Numbered from the stretch's first letter, positions 17,250-26,462 are shown. The stretch is 64,000 bases of DNA from JBCCTX01 sp965263105 (GCA_965263105.1 CBDHGL010000003.1:1984001-2048000), one strand, 5' to 3'. Numbers and translations: made by a program. Notes: generated by a model not told the origin, from the sequence alone.

Positions 17250-17425
17250 TTCGGTAGTCTACAGTCTAGGTTAGTTAATGGCTTGGATAGTCGATGGTCC
17301 ACTGCTTAAGGGGCGAGGGGGCAGGAGAGAGGAATAAGGTATTTGAAATTTTATTCCCTCTCTTTTCTCTCGCTATTTTCTTCTCTCACCTCCCCCCTGT
17401 ATGGACCGTCGATTACGGACTAAAA
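17250..17425. repeat. Second cluster of the GTCGAC-type interspersed repeat
   Basis: Between the HupE-like and esterase genes, copies resembling TGGATAGTCGATGGTCCA (near 17284) and, inverted, TGGACCGTCGATTACGGAC (near 17402) are separated by about 100 bp of non-coding sequence. Same family as the cluster at 16452-16640. Confidence 0.7.
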
Positions 17426-17434
17426 ACTATACTC

Positions 17435-18442
17435 CTATTTACACGGTATTTCCCTCGTGGGTTCGCAAGATATTCCCTTAGGATTGTTTTTGATGTGAAC
17501 CTGTCGAAAGGTACCCTGCATAATATCATTGTATAAGAAATCAACAATTTCCGGAATGTTTTTTCGCATAGGGCTCCCCGCAATTTCATGGCCTGCGCCA
17601 CAGGTTGTGTGTAAATAATAAGGCTTGCCCAAGGTATGCAGATAATCGGCTATAGTAAGGCTTCCATCGAGCATTAAGTATCCGGGATCTCCGGGTTGAC
17701 AATAATGGTGGGCTGCAGATCCATAGGGCACCAAGGGATCACAGGTTCCGTGGAAAAGCTGGGTGGGTATGGCATTGTCGGATTGGATCATTTCTACATC
17801 TACCAAGGCACCAGCGAAGGAAATTACTCCTGCATAGGAAAAGTCATCGGCTAATTCTTGTTCGCCCTCATTGTATTGATCCACAGGCCAGTAAGCCGCA
17901 TGTAAGACCGCTTCTGCACCCGCACTACTTCCGGCAAGAATAATTTGCTCGGGATTGATTCTGATATTTCGCGCTATGCTGATCAACGTTGCGGTGGCGC
18001 TCCTGACATCGTTTACAGCTGCTTGGAAGGTTTTTATCTTATTCTCTGCCGCTTGATCGCAGTGAAAAGATTTTCCTTTCATGGTAAGCCGATACGACAT
18101 AGTAGCCGCCACATAGCCTCTGCTGGCAAGTTCTCTGCAAAAGTTATGGTGCATTTCTCCTCCCCGTATCCCGCCAGCAAAACCTCCTCCATGAACAAAA
18201 AGAACCAGCGGACGGGCTTGGTCCTCAGTTCCTTTAGGGAGAAATAAATCCAAGGCTAGGGTGTCTCCATCTTTAATAGCGTAGGTATAGGTATCTGGTT
18301 CATGAACCTCATAGATGGGATCCAAATAAGGGGTGGACCCTGATTGTCCTATGAGGGAAGTCTGCATACAACAACCCACTATCCAAAGAATATGGCCAAT
18401 TCCCAGCAGTGGCTTTCTCATTTTTCCATTCTCCATTTTCAA
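17435..18442 (-). CDS. Secreted alpha/beta-hydrolase (carboxylesterase-like)
   Basis: 335-residue exported hydrolase. A hydrophobic signal (about 10-33) contains WIVGC, which could be a lipobox. Oxyanion motif HGGGFAGG, nucleophile elbow GSSAGAEA with Ser, an Asp in HGTCDPLVP and a His in GAGHEIAG form a plausible catalytic triad. Family members hydrolyse esters or lipids; the substrate is unknown. The start lies 5 bp after the transketolase C-terminal frame, so the two were probably co-transcribed. Confidence 0.87.
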   Translation of the reverse strand: MKMENGKMRKPLLGIGHILWIVGCCMQTSLIGQSGSTPYLDPIYEVHEPDTYTYAIKDGDTLALDLFLPKGTEDQARPLVLFVHGGGFAGGIRGGEMHHNFCRELASRGYVAATMSYRLTMKGKSFHCDQAAENKIKTFQAAVNDVRSATATLISIARNIRINPEQIILAGSSAGAEAVLHAAYWPVDQYNEGEQELADDFSYAGVISFAGALVDVEMIQSDNAIPTQLFHGTCDPLVPYGSAAHHYCQPGDPGYLMLDGSLTIADYLHTLGKPYYLHTTCGAGHEIAGSPMRKNIPEIVDFLYNDIMQGTFRQVHIKNNPKGISCEPTREIPCK

Positions 18443-18447
18443 TTAAT

Positions 18448-19383
18448 TTATCCTTCAAATTCTTCCAGGTAGGTTTTTACCTGTTGGAATACATTGTCCC
18501 CTGTATACCCAAACTTTTGGTCTAGGACTTTGTAGGGGGCTGAATACCCAAAATGATCCAATCCAATAACTTTTCCAAATGGGCCCACGAGACCTTGCAT
18601 ATTTACCGGTAGACCGGCTGTGAGGGCCAAGGTTGGGATCTGTGGGGGTAAAATGGATTCTTGATAGGATTTGGGTTGATCGCGGAAGAGGCCTTCAGAA
18701 GGAGCGGATACGATCCTTACTTTTAGGTGTTTTTCTTGGCGTAGCCTTTCTGCACCTTCAATCAAGGTCGATACTTCTGAACCATTACCCACCAGGATAA
18801 TGTCGGGCATTCCCTCAGTGTCCTGAACAATATATGCGCCTTTGCTCGCTTCCAATGCTGCCTCAAAACGCGAACGCCCATTCGAGGTAGGGACATCGGG
18901 AATATTTTGCCTGGAAAGTATCAGTCCACTCGGCCCATCTGTCTTTTCTAAGGCCAGTTTCCAACATACAGTAGTTTCATCTGCATCGGCCGGACGCAAG
19001 GCCAAAAAGCTACGTTTGTGGGAATGATTTTTCATTTGTTCCAGTAACCGTATTTGGGCTTCCTGTTCGATCGGCTGGTGAGTAGGTCCATCTTCTCCCA
19101 CCCGGAAGGCATCATGCGTCCAAATGTATTTTACCGGAAGTTCCATTAGAGCTGCCAGCCTTACCGCAGGCTTCATGTAGTCGGAAAAGACAAAGAAGGT
19201 CGCACAAACCGGGATAATTCCGCCGTGGAGGGCCATGCCATTGCAGATAGCCGCCATAGCGAATTCTGATACACCCATTTGAAGAAAGCGACCACTGAAA
19301 TCTCCCTTCTTGAACGGGGTGGTCTTTTTCAAAAAGCCGTCCGTTTTATCGCTGTTGGACAAGTCGGCTGAGGCTACCACCAT
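18448..19383 (-). CDS. tkt: Transketolase, C-terminal fragment (Pyr and C domains)
   Basis: 311-codon open frame covering most of the pyrimidine-binding and C-terminal domains of transketolase (ASADLSNSDKTDGFLKK, VGEDGPTHQPIEQEAQIRLL, the catalytic-region histidines). The first recognisable Pyr-domain residues, RNASSAVLQHYADHIEN, are encoded just upstream of this ATG in the same frame but without a start codon, so this frame lacks the first helix of the domain. It shares its frame with the N-terminal half 190 bp upstream. Either a pseudogenised transketolase, a very recent split, or a sequence-error artefact. I favour error or recent pseudogene because the truncation removes part of a domain. 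Confidence 0.85.
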   Translation of the reverse strand: MVVASADLSNSDKTDGFLKKTTPFKKGDFSGRFLQMGVSEFAMAAICNGMALHGGIIPVCATFFVFSDYMKPAVRLAALMELPVKYIWTHDAFRVGEDGPTHQPIEQEAQIRLLEQMKNHSHKRSFLALRPADADETTVCWKLALEKTDGPSGLILSRQNIPDVPTSNGRSRFEAALEASKGAYIVQDTEGMPDIILVGNGSEVSTLIEGAERLRQEKHLKVRIVSAPSEGLFRDQPKSYQESILPPQIPTLALTAGLPVNMQGLVGPFGKVIGLDHFGYSAPYKVLDQKFGYTGDNVFQQVKTYLEEFEG

Positions 19384-19575
19384 ATTCTCAATGTGATCGG
19401 CGTAGTGCTGTAGTACTGCCGAAGAGGCATTTCTGTGAAGCTATATTAGACTTCTGTTGGATAGACTGAGTAGTCTATTTGGGGCACTTCCCCTGATAAG
19501 AAATTTATTGAGTTTTGCAGCCAGTTCTGGATTGGCATTTTCCCAAGTAGCTTGCTGAGGCTTTTCTTTCAGTCA
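19384..19575 (-). pseudogene. tkt: Disrupted linker of transketolase
   Basis: The two transketolase halves are in one frame separated by an in-frame TGA (19573-19575) and TAG (19441-19443). Between them family-like sequence continues: after the TGA, KEKPQQATWENANPELAAKL in the original frame; then SGEVPQIDYSVYPTEV in a shifted frame, ended by TAA at 19446-19448; then RNASSAVLQHY back in the original frame. So at least one nonsense change and two compensating indels lie in ~190 bp, while over 300 codons on either side are intact. Confidence 0.8.
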
Positions 19576-20502
19576 GCCTAGCGCTCTTTTTTTCTCTAGG
19601 ACCTGGGCGTAGTGTCTGGCTACTTCTGGGAAGAGCTGGAAAGGATTATCTGGATCCCCGCCGAGGGAGTTTATAGTCTTTTCAACAGAGGCACCTGCCT
19701 TGCTAATGGGTTTTCCATGCAAATCTACTCCCCCTTCTAAAGAATCTCCTCCCTCAGTAAGCACACCTTTTCCCATAATAGTTTGTCCGATGATCAGGGT
19801 AGGCCTGTCTGTTTCCGCATGTGCTTCCTTTAGGGCATCATGGATTTGCTGGGCATTGCTTCCTTCGACGGTAATTACCCGCCAACCCCAAGATTCGTAT
19901 TTTTTTCCGGTGTCTTCTGCCGTAACCACGTGGGTAGTAGAAGACAATTGGACCTCATTGGCATCGAAGAACATGATGAGGTTATTCAGCCCCAGAAAAC
20001 CTGCAATTCTCCCTGCTTCTTGAGAGATTCCTTCTTGAACCCCCCCATCTGATATATAGGCGTAAGTCTTATGGGCCATCCAGTCCCCAAAGCGATGGAC
20101 TAGAAACCTTTCTGCAATGGCTGCTCCCACTGCAAAGGTGTGCCCCTGGCCTAAGGGCCCAGAGGTATTTTCTACTCCCCTCAAAAAGTCTTTTTCCGGA
20201 TGGCCAGGGGTAGGACTCTCCCACTGGCGAAACTGTCGCAAATCATCCATAGAGTAATTCCCGATCATGGCTAGGGTGCTGTAAAGCATGGGAGATAAGT
20301 GGCCAGGATCTAGAAAGAAGCGGTCTCTATGAGCCCAAGAAGGGTTATCAGGGTCGAATACCAGGAATTCTGAAAATAACACATTCATAAAATCCGCTCC
20401 TCCCATAGAACCCCCGGGATGTCCAGAATTTGCTTCTTCGACCATCGAAAGGCTAAGGACTCGGATGTTATCGGCTGCTTTATTAAGGGTAGAAATATCC
20501 AT
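19573..20502 (-). CDS. tkt: Transketolase, N-terminal fragment (PP domain)
   Basis: 309-codon frame holding the thiamine-diphosphate-binding domain of transketolase, the pentose-phosphate enzyme moving two-carbon units between sugars. Motifs: SLSMVEEANSGHPGGSMGGA at the N-terminus, GPLGQGHTFAVGAAIAERF, and the TPP/Mg motif SDGGVQEGISQEAGRIAG with DANEVQLS. The frame stops at TGA right after the domain. Archaea and some bacteria have genuinely split transketolases of this size, but the debris in the linker argues that this split is new or artefactual. Divergent from the symporter gene over 116 bp. Confidence 0.9.
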   Translation of the reverse strand: MDISTLNKAADNIRVLSLSMVEEANSGHPGGSMGGADFMNVLFSEFLVFDPDNPSWAHRDRFFLDPGHLSPMLYSTLAMIGNYSMDDLRQFRQWESPTPGHPEKDFLRGVENTSGPLGQGHTFAVGAAIAERFLVHRFGDWMAHKTYAYISDGGVQEGISQEAGRIAGFLGLNNLIMFFDANEVQLSSTTHVVTAEDTGKKYESWGWRVITVEGSNAQQIHDALKEAHAETDRPTLIIGQTIMGKGVLTEGGDSLEGGVDLHGKPISKAGASVEKTINSLGGDPDNPFQLFPEVARHYAQVLEKKRALG

Positions 20503-20618
20503 CGTTGTTTTCTGTTTTTGTTATAGCGGGGGCAAATTAAGGGGAAGGTCCAATAAATCATAAATAAGTTTCGCAAAAAATTTCCTAATATAGGTCTCGT
20601 TTTACCAAACCTACTACT

Positions 20619-22277
20619 ATGACGGAAATCAACCCCATCGATTTGGGTGTATTTATTGCCTATGGATTGTGTATCATCTCCCTAGGCCTTTGGGTATCCC
20701 GCACCAAAAAAGGAGAAGAAAAAGACGCAGAGGATTATTTTTTGGCGGGAAAAACCCTTACCTGGTGGGCCGTAGGCTCCTCCCTCATCGCTTCCAACAT
20801 TTCGGCTGAACAGTTCATTGGCATGTCTGGTTCGGGCTATGCCCTGGGGATGGCAATTGCCTCATATGAATTTATGGCAGCCTTGACCCTCATCATTGTG
20901 GGTAAATTTTTCCTTCCCATATTCATAAAGAAGGGCATTTTTACCATGCCGCAATTTCTGGAACTCAGGTATGACGGAAGGGTACGAACCAGTTTAGCCA
21001 TTTTCTGGCTAGTGGTCTATGTATTTGTCAACCTCACTACGGTCTTGTGGCTAGGGGCCCTTGCCTTAAATACCATTGTAGGGGTTCCCATTCTATATGG
21101 AATCCTGGGTCTGGCCCTATTCTCAGTAGTTTATTCTCTATATGGCGGCCTGATGGCCGTGGCCTGGACGGACGTGGTCCAGGTAGTTGTTCTGTTGGGG
21201 GGAGGAATTATTACTTCGGTCATTGCCCTCGATTTAGTCGGTGGAGGCGAAGGTTTTATGGCAGGCTTGCAAGTATTGTATGAGAAGGCCGGTCCCAATC
21301 CCATTGCTGGCCTTCAGAACCATTTTGACATGATTATCGAAAAAGGAGTCATGACCATTCCCGATGGGGCAGGGGGAACCAAGGATGCTTGGTTTGACCT
21401 ACCTGGACTTTCCGTATTGATCGGAGGCATGTGGGTGGCTAACCTTTTCTATTGGGGTTGTAACCAATACATCACTCAGCGGGCTTTGGCCGCAAAAAGT
21501 TTAGATGAAGCCCAGAAAGGGGTCTTGTTTGCAGGTTTCCTCAAGTTGATCATCCCCTTGATTGTCGTAATTCCCGGAATTGCCGCCTATGTATTGCTAA
21601 ATGATCCTTCCTATGGCTTCCAAGGAGAAGCCTTGACCAAATCTGACCAAGCTTATCCCTGGTTACTTGAGCGTTTCGTACCAGTTGGTTTAAGAGGCTT
21701 GGCTTTTGCCGCTCTCATTGCGGCGATCGTATCCTCCTTAAGTTCCATGATCAACAGTATTTCGACCATCTTTACCATGGATATTTATAAGCCTTTGTTG
21801 AACAAGGCTGCGACTCAATCTCAATTGGTTCGCACAGGACGTATTGTGGCGTTAGTTGCCCTAGTGATTGCTATATTGGTTGCAGAACCTCTCCTGAGTC
21901 AGCTCGATCAGGCCTTTCAATACATTCAAGAGTTTACTGGTTTTGTGAGTCCCGGAATCTTAGCTTTATTCCTCTTAGGTCTATTCTGGAAGAAAGGTAC
22001 GGCAAATGGGGCCTTATGGGCGGCAATTGTCAGTGTTCCCTTCTCTATACTTTTCAAAACCTATCTCCCTCAGGTTCCCTTTATGAACCGTATGGGATTG
22101 GTAACCATACTATGTTGTGCGGTCCTCGTCATTATTTCTCTGATTGAAGGTAAGGGCGAAGATCATCCCAAGGCAGTGGAAATGGAGAAGGGATTATTTC
22201 ACACCAGTGCCTCTTTTAATGTGGGGGCTATTGTAATCTGTGTGATCCTGGCGATTATTTACACGGTGTTTTATTAG
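20619..22277 (+). CDS. Sodium/solute symporter (SSS family, SglT-like)
   Basis: 552-residue membrane protein with 13-14 hydrophobic segments, of the solute:sodium symporter family. The sequence has family features such as EDYFLAGKTLTWWAVGSSLI, NISAEQFIGMSGSGYALG and the conserved region FAALIAAIVSSLSSMINS near segment 8. Resemblance to the sodium/glucose type (vSGLT) suggests a sugar or polyol as cargo, which is inference. A 10-bp stem hairpin follows the stop, then a MITE-like element. Confidence 0.9.
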   Translation: MTEINPIDLGVFIAYGLCIISLGLWVSRTKKGEEKDAEDYFLAGKTLTWWAVGSSLIASNISAEQFIGMSGSGYALGMAIASYEFMAALTLIIVGKFFLPIFIKKGIFTMPQFLELRYDGRVRTSLAIFWLVVYVFVNLTTVLWLGALALNTIVGVPILYGILGLALFSVVYSLYGGLMAVAWTDVVQVVVLLGGGIITSVIALDLVGGGEGFMAGLQVLYEKAGPNPIAGLQNHFDMIIEKGVMTIPDGAGGTKDAWFDLPGLSVLIGGMWVANLFYWGCNQYITQRALAAKSLDEAQKGVLFAGFLKLIIPLIVVIPGIAAYVLLNDPSYGFQGEALTKSDQAYPWLLERFVPVGLRGLAFAALIAAIVSSLSSMINSISTIFTMDIYKPLLNKAATQSQLVRTGRIVALVALVIAILVAEPLLSQLDQAFQYIQEFTGFVSPGILALFLLGLFWKKGTANGALWAAIVSVPFSILFKTYLPQVPFMNRMGLVTILCCAVLVIISLIEGKGEDHPKAVEMEKGLFHTSASFNVGAIVICVILAIIYTVFY

Positions 22278-22280
22278 GAG

Positions 22281-22318
22281 AAACAAGGGGCCTTGGCAGG
22301 TATCAAGCCCCCTTGTTT
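22281..22318 (+). terminator. Terminator hairpin after the symporter gene
   Basis: AAACAAGGGG pairs with CCCCTTGTTT (10 bp) around an 18-nt loop, starting 4 bp after the stop codon and ending in a short T-run. Consistent with a rho-independent terminator of the symporter transcript. Confidence 0.65.
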
Positions 22319-22395
22319 TGAACTTAAACATTAGAGGAATAGGAGTAATGATACTCTCTGATTTAAAAAGAAGTATTTCGCTAATTGCGCTCACC

Positions 22396-22679
22396 TAAGT
22401 AAGTGGACAAAGGAAAGTGGGTATTTTTTCATAGAATGAAAAGTTTACCCTGTAGGGGTAGCCTATGGGTAGATTCATAATGCCCCGATATTCCGCCGGC
22501 GAGGTATCCAAGTTGATACCTCGCCGGCGATAAAAAGGGATGGGGGACCTTTTCTACCTATATTGGGTACCTAAAGGCACCGGGATTCTCATTTGAGAAT
22601 TAGGCCTTTGAACTCATATAAAATGTTCCCTAAATGAATCAGAGAAATCATTCCCTGATTTCTTTTGTCCACTTACTTA
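22396..22679. mobile_element. MITE-like element with 21-bp terminal inverted repeats
   Basis: The ends TAAGTAAGTGGACAAAGGAA and, inverted, TAAGTAAGTGGACAAAAGAA match over 21 bp with one difference, enclosing 284 bp with no credible gene. The interior has a perfect 15-bp-stem palindrome (22494-22529, arms CGCCGGCGAGGTATC) and smaller hairpins such as GAAATCA-TTCCC-TGATTTC at 22644-22662. If the outermost TA of each end is a target-site duplication, the element resembles a non-autonomous relative of the IS630/Tc1-mariner type. No transposase is in the window. Confidence 0.75.
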
Positions 22680-22766
22680 ATATAATTGATATAAATATTA
22701 GATTATTTTGGGTGTGAATAATTTAGGATCTTTTGATTGAAGATATAATAAAGGGATACCTAATAA

Positions 22767-23591
22767 ATGAAGGAGCCACTTCAAATACTTCGAGTGAACA
22801 GCAAGGTGGGAAAGGAACTTGCCAGAGCAGCCCACGATCCCCACAAGCATAGTTACGAAGAAATTATTGTCGTAATAAAGGGGGCAATTGAACATTTTAT
22901 AGATTTCGATTCAACTACCCTTTATGCTCCCTTTGTAGGCTTTATCACAAAGGGAAAGGTGCATCATATTAAGCCGAAAGGAAACCTAGAGGATTGTGAT
23001 GGATTCATTATCCGATTTCAAAGTGAGTTTGTTGCCGAAACCATCTTTCAACTGTATCATTTTTTTCATGAGGATGCGCATATTGTTTTTGCAACCCAAC
23101 GGGAGTTTGAGCGATTTGTATCTTTGAGTGAAATACTCTACGAAGAAGCCCAAAAGGAATCCCTGGACTATGCCATCCTTCGAAGTTTATTAGGTGCTAT
23201 GTTGACCATCCTGGAGTCTGAGAAAAGGAAAACTAAGGGGAATAAACTAGTAAGAACGCAGGACAATCCCTTCCTCAAATTTTTAGCCCTATTGGAAGAG
23301 AATTTTCAACATTCGGTCAGCGTATCGTTTTATGCGGAACAGCTGTTTATGAGTAACCGAAACCTCAATTTAATCTGCCAACAGATATTACAGAAAAGTG
23401 CTTCTGAGATTATTCAGACGCGAAAACTCCTGGAGGCAAAAAACCTTTTGTTAACTACTAGTAAGTCCATTAGTGAAATAGGTTTTCAAATTGGGTACCA
23501 GGAGAAGGCTTACTTTTCCAATATTTTCAAAAAGAAAACTGGACAAACTCCCACAGAATTCCGTAAAGAAGCGAAAGAGCTTTTTTCCTAG
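22767..23591 (+). CDS. AraC-family transcriptional regulator (first of two)
   Basis: 274-residue regulator with an N-terminal cupin-like sensor region (DPHKHSYEEIIVVIKG, GKVHHIKPKG) and a C-terminal AraC HTH pair (about 175-270), including the conserved ISEIGFQIGYQEKAYFSNIF and TGQTPTEFRK. The effector is unknown. A second AraC gene follows 85 bp downstream on the same strand, then the SnoaL-like cluster, which these regulators may control. Confidence 0.88.
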   Translation: MKEPLQILRVNSKVGKELARAAHDPHKHSYEEIIVVIKGAIEHFIDFDSTTLYAPFVGFITKGKVHHIKPKGNLEDCDGFIIRFQSEFVAETIFQLYHFFHEDAHIVFATQREFERFVSLSEILYEEAQKESLDYAILRSLLGAMLTILESEKRKTKGNKLVRTQDNPFLKFLALLEENFQHSVSVSFYAEQLFMSNRNLNLICQQILQKSASEIIQTRKLLEAKNLLLTTSKSISEIGFQIGYQEKAYFSNIFKKKTGQTPTEFRKEAKELFS

Positions 23592-23676
23592 AATTGCAAC
23601 AGCTTTTCGGATTTCTTATACCTCCTTTATTTCAAAATCTTCAATTTTACGAGATAACCTGGTAGTTTTCTTTGTA

Positions 23677-24549
23677 ATGAAGAATATTAAACGCATTTTT
23701 TTTGAAAATCAGACGCTTCCAACCTCTCATTTTGATATTGTCCGGATCGAAGATTTACTGCAAAGGGACATGGACCATGATCCCACCAAACCTCACATAG
23801 TGAATTTTCATATCTTAATGATTATTACCTCTGGGCAAGGATTTCATACCATTGATTTTACTGACTATAAATTCAGCAGAGGCATGGTCTTAACGATAAG
23901 AAAGGATCAGGTTCACAGGTTTTTTCGAACAGGAGATACAAGAGGATTTCTCATTATTTTCACAGAAGATTTTATCCTTAGCTTTTTAAATGATGACCAG
24001 ACGATAAAGTCCTTCCAATTGTTCAACGAGGTACTGGGATCCCCTAAGATACTTCTGGATGAATCAGGTTTCCTCAATTTAAATCTTTTAGTTGACTACA
24101 TAGAAAATGAGTATAGAACCATCAAAGACGAGTACTCTTCTGGAATTCTTCGCAGTTTCCTACATATTATTCTCACCAAACTATATCGCTACAAGTCTCA
24201 TGAGAATGCGACCATTCTAGGGAAAAAATATTTGCAAGATTTTGTTGCTTTCCAGACCCTTGTTGAACAGAATTGTTTCCGAACAAAAAAGGTGATCGAT
24301 TATGCGGAGGAATTGGGCTTTTCCACCAAAAAACTCAATATGATTGTGCAGGGAATTGCACATAAACCGGCTAAAATTTTCATCGATGAAATCCTCATTC
24401 TTCAGATCAAAAGGTTATTGATAAACTCGCAATATTCTATCAAAGAAATTGCTTATATGGCTGGTTTTGATGAACCTACAAACTTGTTTAAGTTTTTCAA
24501 ACGATATACAGATAGTACCCCAGAAAGCTTTCGACAAGCCTATTTGTGA
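23677..24549 (+). CDS. AraC-family transcriptional regulator (second of two)
   Basis: 290-residue regulator with an N-terminal AraC-binding domain (VNFHILMIITSGQGFHTIDF) and a C-terminal HTH (IKEIAYMAGFDEPTNLFKFF, TPESFRQAY). The frame is open upstream into the previous gene, but the ATG at 23677 gives the family start MKNIKRIFFENQ. The sequence differs enough from the first regulator that the pair is not a recent duplicate. It lies 100 bp upstream of the first SnoaL-like gene. Confidence 0.87.
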   Translation: MKNIKRIFFENQTLPTSHFDIVRIEDLLQRDMDHDPTKPHIVNFHILMIITSGQGFHTIDFTDYKFSRGMVLTIRKDQVHRFFRTGDTRGFLIIFTEDFILSFLNDDQTIKSFQLFNEVLGSPKILLDESGFLNLNLLVDYIENEYRTIKDEYSSGILRSFLHIILTKLYRYKSHENATILGKKYLQDFVAFQTLVEQNCFRTKKVIDYAEELGFSTKKLNMIVQGIAHKPAKIFIDEILILQIKRLLINSQYSIKEIAYMAGFDEPTNLFKFFKRYTDSTPESFRQAYL

Positions 24550-24649
24550 TTTTTTCCCATTTCTACAGCTTTTCCCCTGATTTCTACCTTTCCCCAGGAG
24601 CCCCAAATCCAAAACTTTGCGATAGAATATTTATCCAAATTCTATTGCA

Positions 24650-25534
24650 ATGAAAAATCGAATTCTCTCCATCTCTATAGCAATCCCAATTCTATTGCTT
24701 GTTGTCAACTGTAAAGGAGTAAAGTCTGAGACTTCTTCTAACGCTAATACACAAACTCATATGGAACTTTCAAACAAAGAAAAGGCTGTCGCCTTGCTCA
24801 ACAGCTTCAATACGGGCGATGAAGCCCCCATTTCTTATGTGAATCCTCAAACATACATCCAACATAACTTGAGTGCACCGGATGGATTGGCAGGATTTGG
24901 GGAAATGATGAAAAACGCCCCGCCTAATGGGTTTAAAGCCGATGTAGTTCGAGCCTTCCAGGACGGTGATTTTGTATTTACCCACACGGTTTACGACTTC
25001 TTCGGACCGAAGGTCGGATTTGACATTTTCCGTTTTGAAAATGGACTGATTGTAGAGCACTGGGACAATATGCTGGAAGTTCAGCCTCCCAATCCTAGTG
25101 GAAGAACCCAGACAGATGGTACGGCAGACATCACTGATAAAGAAAAAACTCTCGTGAATAAAGCTACTGCAAAAGCTTTCATAGTAGAGGTACTGCTCGA
25201 GGGTCAAATGGACAAACTGACAACCTATATCAACCCTAACAAATACCTTCAGCACAACCCTGCGGTAGCGGATGGCCTGGATGGGTTTGGGGCCGCCATG
25301 AAATATTTTGCTGAGCAAGGCCTAATAATGAAATATGACGAGCTCCACATGGTACTGGGAGAAGGCAATTTTGTACTAACTGTCAGTGAAGGGAAATTTG
25401 GTAAGGGGGAGGGAGAACCCACTGCATTTTATGATTTGTTCCGATTAGAGGAGGGGCAAATTGTGGAGCACTGGGATGTGATCGCAAGCATTCCTCCTAG
25501 GTCTGAGTGGAAGAATGACAACGGCAAATTTTAG
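24650..25534 (+). CDS. SnoaL/NTF2-like lipoprotein with two tandem domains (COG4922 type)
   Basis: 294-residue lipoprotein (signal ending LLLVVNC) with two NTF2-like cone folds, about 45-160 and 170-290. Each repeats the pattern YIQHN...DGLAGFG...GLIVEHWDN / QIVEHWDV, and the C-terminus SEWKNDNGKF is characteristic. It resembles predicted SnoaL-like aldol-condensation enzymes grouped as COG4922, whose chemistry I regard as unproven. The paired His-Asn and His-Trp-Asp motifs line the usual pocket positions. It is first in a row of three related secreted genes downstream of two AraC regulators. Confidence 0.88.
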   Translation: MKNRILSISIAIPILLLVVNCKGVKSETSSNANTQTHMELSNKEKAVALLNSFNTGDEAPISYVNPQTYIQHNLSAPDGLAGFGEMMKNAPPNGFKADVVRAFQDGDFVFTHTVYDFFGPKVGFDIFRFENGLIVEHWDNMLEVQPPNPSGRTQTDGTADITDKEKTLVNKATAKAFIVEVLLEGQMDKLTTYINPNKYLQHNPAVADGLDGFGAAMKYFAEQGLIMKYDELHMVLGEGNFVLTVSEGKFGKGEGEPTAFYDLFRLEEGQIVEHWDVIASIPPRSEWKNDNGKF

Positions 25535-25598
25535 AGAAGCTATTCCCAAACACTCTATCATAAAAAGATATCTCACTATTAATCATTAATTCCTTAGT

Positions 25599-26462
25599 AT
25601 GAAATACTTTATCTGTTGTATACTAGCAATAGGGCTGGCTTTGACCTCTTCTTGGGCGCAAACCAATGAAGAGAAAGCTCTAGCCTTAATTGCGGCTTTT
25701 GAATCGGGGGACACTACGGCCTTAGATTACGTCAGCGATGAAACTTACATCAACCATAACCTGTCCGTTCCTTCTGGCAAGGGGGTATTATCCGGGTTTA
25801 TTACTGGGAGTCCTTCTGGAGTTACGACTACGGTGGCTCGTTCTTTTGAAGTGGGAGATATCGTTGTTACTCATGCGATATATGGAGGTGTTTGGAATAA
25901 TGGCGTCCCACAGGTTGCCTTTGATGTATTCCGTTTTGAAGAGGGGCTCATTGTGGAGCACTGGGACAACCTGTCTGAAGTAGTCGATGATATGGATGGG
26001 ACCAGTCAAACGGATGGGGCTGTAACCCCTGCAACCAATTTGGAAAGCACAGAGACTAATCAAGCCGTGTTGGAAGAAATGGCGGAGACGCTGTTTGTCC
26101 AAGGAGACTGGACCAAACTTAGAGATTATTTCAATTTGGATGCTTACATCCAGCATAGTGTAGGTTCAGGGGCAGATGGTGCCTTCTTGGAAACTTTGGA
26201 AGGCCAAACCGGTCTATCATTCTACGACGACGTGAAATTTGTGTATGCGCTGGGTAACTTTGGTCTGCTTATGTCTCAAGGACCCGATATCAGCGGTCAG
26301 GATTCAGTAGGTACCTACGCCTATTATGACTTGTTCCGCTTAGACAGTGGCTTGATCGTTGAGCATTGGGATGTCATTCAACTTATCCTCCCCGTGACCA
26401 ATGGGCAAATAACGATGGGAAATGGGGAGATGATGCGATCGTCACTATCCCTGAAACCTTGA
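25599..26462 (+). CDS. 5' part of a frameshifted SnoaL-like/propeller/T9SS protein
   Basis: Secreted protein (signal peptide cut near SSWAQ) with two NTF2-like domains related to the preceding lipoprotein. It reads correctly to HWDVIQLI, then a missing base near 26386 (CTTATCCTCC here, CTTATTCCTCC in the duplicated copy near 28055) throws it into a wrong frame ending at 26462. The proper continuation PPRDQWANNDGKWGDDA is open in the overlapping frame of the next entry. The true gene is therefore probably 25599-28399, about 933 residues. Confidence 0.85.
   Translation: MKYFICCILAIGLALTSSWAQTNEEKALALIAAFESGDTTALDYVSDETYINHNLSVPSGKGVLSGFITGSPSGVTTTVARSFEVGDIVVTHAIYGGVWNNGVPQVAFDVFRFEEGLIVEHWDNLSEVVDDMDGTSQTDGAVTPATNLESTETNQAVLEEMAETLFVQGDWTKLRDYFNLDAYIQHSVGSGADGAFLETLEGQTGLSFYDDVKFVYALGNFGLLMSQGPDISGQDSVGTYAYYDLFRLDSGLIVEHWDVIQLILPVTNGQITMGNGEMMRSSLSLKP

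Noticed and set aside
19573..19575. TGA as selenocysteine or reassigned codon in transketolase
   Set aside because: Other stops and frameshifts follow in the same linker, other genes here end with TGA, and transketolase has no selenocysteine form.
26380..26392. Programmed frameshifting in the SnoaL/propeller gene
   Set aside because: There is no slippery run or stimulating structure, and the duplicated copy shows a simple one-base deletion.
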